A DNA stretch of 64,000 nt from Dryocosmus kuriphilus (Eukaryota > Arthropoda > Insecta > Hymenoptera > Cynipidae): the NCBI GenBank assembly GCA_038277395.1, contig CM076197.1:74991348-75055347 (forward strand), read 5' to 3'. The position numbers and the translations under genes were made by a program. The notes under the pieces were generated by a model. That model made no database searches and had not been told where the DNA came from. It saw only the letters and a list, made by a program, of their open reading frames with translations. Of the stretch, positions 58,901-64,000 are shown in pieces (within the stretch, counting starts at the first letter, position 1; every line of letters begins with the position of its first letter).

Positions 58901-61900
58901 TCTTATGTTCTTTTTCCTCTTGTTTAGTCTTCTTTCATATATTTCCCCTCTCCTCTACCATTATTCCTAACAACATGGTGTCTTTTAATCTTTTACTTTA
59001 CTCTTTCACTGCACTACCACATCCCAACCATCCACTCTTAACATATTCCGGTCCTTTCAATTTCTCGTCTCACCTCATCCATGATACCTTGGAGGACAGG
59101 GCGTCAACGTTGTTAAAGATTTTCTATGAGTCTTATCTATCCCTTCCTATGTCCCATACCTCCAAGATCCTCATTTTCCCAATTTATTTCTGTTAAAATT
59201 CCCCTTAACATTATGTCTTCTCCCCCCAATTTTACCGCATTTTTAATGTTTATCTCCCCAGCTTCTTCTTACCTCCTCGATATTGTTCGCCTTTTCCCAC
59301 CCCTCAGCATTTAGGGCTTCTACCTTTCAATATCGGCGCTGTATCACTGGGAAGTGCTGCTCTAGAGCTCCCTAATCATTCTCCATTCACCCCCCGCTTG
59401 ATCCATTCCTCTGCACACCATTAACTTCCTGATTCTTTCTTCTGGTGCTAGAAATGGTAATCAATTCACAGATGATCTCCTTTATACCTACAATACGTTA
59501 CCCCAACCACCAAGGTCGACTCTTCGTTGAACTCTATACGGATCTTACAATCCATCCCCCCTTGTATTTCCATTACAAGACAGATGAACCGTACGCCTGA
59601 ATCTCTCTATCAACTCTAATAGGCTTTTAATAGAGATTCCCTCTCTGTCCCGTTTCCTTGTGCTTTTTGACTTTCTCATATAAACCTCTTATTCTTCGTC
59701 CACCTTTCTCCCCCTTGTTCTCCAGTCCACGCATTAAGATCCCCTCACTATTAACACCAAATCCTCCTCCTTGTTGCATCTGTCCATCTTCAGCTTTATG
59801 CAGCATTCCATCCCTTCTTCCTCCCCTCTTCTCCTATAACACACATAACACATGTTCACTTTTATTTTTCCCCATTTTTATTCTTCTCACCATATCTCCC
59901 TCCTTATTCTGTCTGCCGTTTTTCTTACGTTATCCCTTTTCTACTACCAACTCCTTTCTTACCCCTGACACTATACCACCCATACCCTTCCTTTTACATT
60001 TTCCTTTCTTGCTCCTTGCATCACCCATACATAGCCTCTCTGCAACCATCTCTTCAGGCCCTTCCAGTCCTTCTCCTCCGTCCATGTTTCACTCACATTA
60101 TCACATCCCATTTTTTTCACTTTTCCCAGACTCTGTATCTTTGTTCTTTAATCCTGCCACATTCCAAAACGCCACCTTCACTTCTCTCTCTTTATCTATC
60201 CTTGCTTTATTCCTTCCATTCAATTCTTTTTGCTTTGAATAAACCCCCCCGCCGATTTTGTGTCTTTACTATTTTCTTCATTTCTCCTTCCTTCTCTGCC
60301 ATTTTTTACCTTCCCTCAGGTCTTCTACTTCTGTCCCATATCCACTTATCTCCATTTACCCATATCCTATCTTTTCCAATCCTTACCCTTTCTCCTTTAT
60401 TCTCTCTGGTCCATGCCCTGCGCTCTATCATCCATTTTTCTCTTCCCCTCCGCCCCGTCATATCTTCCTCTATTCTCTCCCTTCTTCCTTTCAGCGCCTT
60501 TTTTTTGTCCATCACTTCATACTTTTCCTTCTCACTCCCCAGTTTTACTAACAGCAAACATTCCGTCCTATCCCTCCTTCCTATTCTTTTTACCTCTTCA
60601 CCCTTACTTGTGCTCCGATGTCTTTTATCAGCTTCCTAATACTCCCCTTTCCTGTTTCGCTGTCTGTTGTCATGCCTTTGATTATTATGTTTCTTTTTCT
60701 CTTTGCCCTTTCTTCTCCCTCCAGTCTCCTTTCCACTTGCCTCAATCTCCTGCTTAACCTCTCATTTTCCTCCTTCAATTGCTCACTACTTCCTCCTTTC
60801 TCCCTTATATTCTCATTCGTCCCTCCATTTTTCTCACTCTCTCCTCTATTTGTACCATTTCCCTCTTCCTATCTCCCCGTGCTCCCTCTGCCTCTCTTCT
60901 ATACTTCCAATTTACTCCATACCTTTTCTTTTTCCAGTTTCCAACGTTCATCCCAATCTTCCCACTTCTCCTCACCTTCCTAACCTCCTCCCTAATAAAC
61001 CTTTCCCTTTCTCTGCATTTCTTCGAGCTTTTCATACGTCTTCTTCCTTGAAACTATTAATTAAGGCTTCTATTTTCTGAAAAGTATCTCCCTCCCCTCT
61101 TGCCCTTTCTGGGGGCTTTTTCTTCATTTGGAATTTTTTATCTCTTTTACTTTCTCCCATGCTTGTCCTCTTCTCTTTTCCTTTATCCATCCCCGATATA
61201 TCCGCCCTCGCTGCCGGTATAAGCTCCCCCCTTCGTTGCATTTCTCTAGTAAAGATCCCCTCGACCTCTCGTCTGCTCGCCCTGTCTCTCTCTACCCTTT
61301 TCCAACGTCGTCTCTCCTCTCCCTTCTTTTCCATTTCCGCTGGTCGTCATAATTCATGTTCACATTCACTTGTGGCCTTACCGCTTGACGTTTACAGTCC
61401 CTGCTCTCATCTATCATCGCCCTGTTGCATCTCCCTCTAATCCGGCTTTCATTCGATCCGCGTGATGTCTGTCTGAGCTACTTTCAAGGCCTTCTGCTGT
61501 CCCTCTGTCACGCACTTCGTATAAACGACCCATTTCTCTGCTCTACCCTACCTTCTCTTCCAATAATTGAGATCCACTCTAATGAGGCGCTGACCCCCAC
61601 ACTTCGCCTTGCCATTTAATTTCTTTCACCCTATCTCTCTGCCTACAAACTCACCCTCCTGACACTGAGGCCTACACCCTCTCTGTGTCGCACCCCCTTC
61701 TAACCCTTTCGTTCGCGCCCCGCTTGACCTTTTCCTCCCGCTTCGCTCAAATCCGCGCTGAGAGAAAACTTGCAAACCTAACACTGCAAACTCACCACTC
61801 ATTCACCTTTTACGCTTTTTTAAGCTCATTTTCCACACTTTTTCCTATAGGCAGCTCCCATCACTCACGCTAGAACTATCAACCCTTTTCTTTCAATCCA

Positions 61901-64000
61901 CACAACACACATTCAACATTTACCATCACATTACCTGCCACTCTCTCCCCTTCTGCTTATCCAGAAAACGATCGGCACTTCAAAAATTCTCCGTAGGGCC
62001 GACTTCTATTGACACTGGAAACGAGAAGTCCGCCCAGGAAATCTAATTTATAAATCTTACTTTAGTTTACTCAACAAAGTTGAAACCAATTGTATCTTTT
62101 ATTGAATTAAAAATGCCCCCAGATTTCTAGTGATTCTAGATGTAGGATAAGATATAATTTGTTAAAACCAGTTTGTAATAAATAAGCTCCTTGTACATAA
62201 ACAAACAAATAACAATAAACATGTTTTTTATTATTTCAACCTTCTTTTTAAAATATAAAAAGGTTCCATGTACAGTTGTAAACAGTTGAAGTATTTCACT
62301 TCCAACCGGGCGATCCCGAGACGGATCCCAATTCTTTTTATGGCATATGATTGTTACATTAAAAAACAGAGGCATTGTTAGAGCTGCCCAATCGGACTGT
62401 ATGAGTAACGCATATCGTCCTGACCGAAGCCGGTCGTTATGCATGCCTGAGGGCACGGAGTTGGGGCGATGGGCTTTGCAGCTGTCAAACGCGGGCATGT
62501 CTTCTTACGCGCTGTAATGATACTAAAGTGCACTCATGAGTCCATGTCTGACTATTCAAAATTATTTTATAATATTTGAATTGGCAAAATTTTCTTTTTA
62601 CCTTAAATAAACTCATAAGAATAATAATCTTTACATTATTATCCTTATAGAGTTAGGGGAACCAGAGTGGCGTCATTGCAATCACTCTCTATAATGAGAC
62701 CAATTTTTCTGAAACTTACCATTTGCTTCTAAAATATTTCTTTGTTAACGAATCAAGATACAGTTTCCAAGTTACTAAGTTTCTTCTGTTAAGAAATTCT
62801 GAAATTTGGTACATATTTTACGTACTTGTTTTAATTACATTCATATACATGGTAATTGAATCTTTTATATCATTTTTTATGCACAACGAAGTTTCATTTT
62901 TATTTGTTAATATAAAGGTGGTGAAACGTGTAAATTTAATTACACTCATTTTGAAGTATCTTCTCAAACAAATTATGTCAACAATTTAAGTCATTAGCTA
63001 AACTCGGAAATTTTTGACAAATTCAAAAGAAGGTTATTTTCAAAAGTGATCATACGAAAGATGTACCTGACTCTTTAACAGGTAATTGAATTAAAATAAA
63101 GTAAATACTTCGCCCGTGGTTTCTTCAACTGCCTTGGCTTTCAGGTCCTCTGAGCAGCAATTATATAATTATATATAACTTCTATATTATATTATATATT
63201 ATATATTATATATACTTCTATTATATATATATATTTCTTTTTCCAAAGTGCCTGAAAGGCCATATTCCGTAGCCCCTTACGGACCTAGTATCCTTCATTA
63301 TTAGAGTTGAATATGTATTGGATATGTATTTTTTTATTTAATATTTCTAAAATATGATACCGCTGAATGTTCCAATGTTTAAATTTTCTTCGAATACCTT
63401 CATTTACCTAATTCAGATTTTCTTTTGTTTAAAAGAGGATTTCGCTATTAGAGATTACGGTGATATATATGCATATAACAAGACCGAAAAAATTTTTATT
63501 TTTTTGTTTCAAATACCAAACTTTACATCAGACGTTCAATCTCGAGGCTATCATGTGACTTTAATAATATAATAATAATAACAATAAACAAAATACAAAA
63601 TTTAAGACATATTTGTTTTTTATTGTATTATATTTATATATATTATATATATATATATATATATTATTATATTTTATATGATATTGATTAGCAAGATGAT
63701 TTATTTACATTGAAAATTTTTCCCCGCTAGCTAACTTTGCCCCAGTTCACCTTACAACAATCGGACTGCAATTTAAAATGTATTATATAAAATTATTATA
63801 TAAATACTAACGGATGATTGTCATAAGAATTTCACTACTTTAAAACAATGAAATTTTCCAGAAACAAAATCACACGCTCTAATCTAAATTAGTGATGTCG
63901 CTATTTATTCAGTGAAATTCTACTAATTTAATTAAAGAAATAATAGGCCATTAAGATTTTTTTTAATTGCTAATTCGATGACGGAAAACTACTAATTGAT
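53104..64000 (-). repeat. Right arm of the very large inverted duplication
   Basis: Reverse complement of 39051-49242, starting directly after the N gap and running past the window end. It is 10,897 bases against 10,192 for the left arm. The surplus comes from many one- to few-base insertions spread along the arm plus expanded homopolymers, for example a T run of about 30 near 55909-55937. All content is a noisier copy of the left arm, including LINE B, the GC-rich tandem units near 55440-56280 and the AT tracts near 63160-63240 and 63625-63680. Confidence 0.9.
56364..62037 (-). mobile_element. LINE B, right copy, inside the right arm
   Basis: Reverse-complement copy of 40908-46149. Its tail (CAATCAATCATG on the plus strand) abuts 56364 and its head ends near 62037. 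The flanking target sequence is the same as in the left copy but altered by small insertions (GAAATACATTTATAT at 56349-56363; GAAATCTAATTTATA at 62038-62052). It is 5,674 bp against 5,242, with broken frames throughout. Because insertion site and duplication match, the two copies descend from one insertion event. All CT-rich plus-strand ORFs between 56.6 and 61.9 kb are shadows of this purine-rich element. Confidence 0.85.

Noticed and set aside
1..64000. CRISPR array or prokaryotic operon
   Set aside because: Tandem repeats here are degenerate and lack regular unique spacers; splice sites, LINEs, a SINE and Transib show a eukaryotic genome.

Overview
This is a eukaryotic, AT-rich, repeat-dominated genomic window from an arthropod, most likely an insect and plausibly a hymenopteran. 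That reading rests on the mix of a Transib transposon, GA-rich LINEs, a tRNA-derived SINE and fragments of a Polinton/polinton-like-virus type element. The species cannot be fixed from the sequence. There is no operon structure, rRNA, true tRNA gene or CRISPR array. Only one long coding gene is intact: a Transib transposase of 660 codons. Everything else that codes is a decayed mobile-element gene or a short isolated exon candidate.

Layout. 1-1.7 kb: broken Polinton/PLV-like integrase, small ORF and packaging ATPase on the minus strand, ending in a hairpin. 2.3-9.4 kb: a large foldback-type element with arms of 1.1-1.4 kb, GC-rich palindromic subrepeats at its tips, and an interrupted Gln-rich exon inside. 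9.5-15 kb: dispersed and tandem repeats, a second foldback with a G-rich minisatellite, and a small TATA-driven signal-peptide exon. 15.33-19.61 kb: a complete Transib element with an exact 5-bp CGCCG target duplication, RSS-like CACAGTG ends and terminal repeats of about 890 bp. 23.4-28.9 kb: a decayed LINE (LINE A) whose ORF1 is interrupted by a 1.0-kb inverted-repeat element full of GGCCCAA/TTGGGCC subrepeats. 29-30.4 kb: a third foldback. 31.4-39.3 kb: an exon candidate, an LTR-like promoter, a heptad-repeat exon with one amber codon, a Transib-related relic and a composite repeat. 39.05-49.24 kb and 53.10-64.00 kb are two arms of a very large inverted duplication; each holds the same full-length GA-rich LINE (LINE B). 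The spacer between them holds a tRNA-derived SINE, a satellite and a second direct copy of the Polinton-like fragment, and ends in a 500-N gap.

Relationships. The SINE and LINE B share their 3' tail, the usual mark of a SINE mobilised by a partner LINE. The Transib carries its own intact transposase and nearly identical ends, so it looks young. The right arm of the inverted duplication is about 0.7 kb longer than the left and scattered with small insertions, which suggests unpolished long-read sequence; whether that palindrome is real or an assembly artefact is open.
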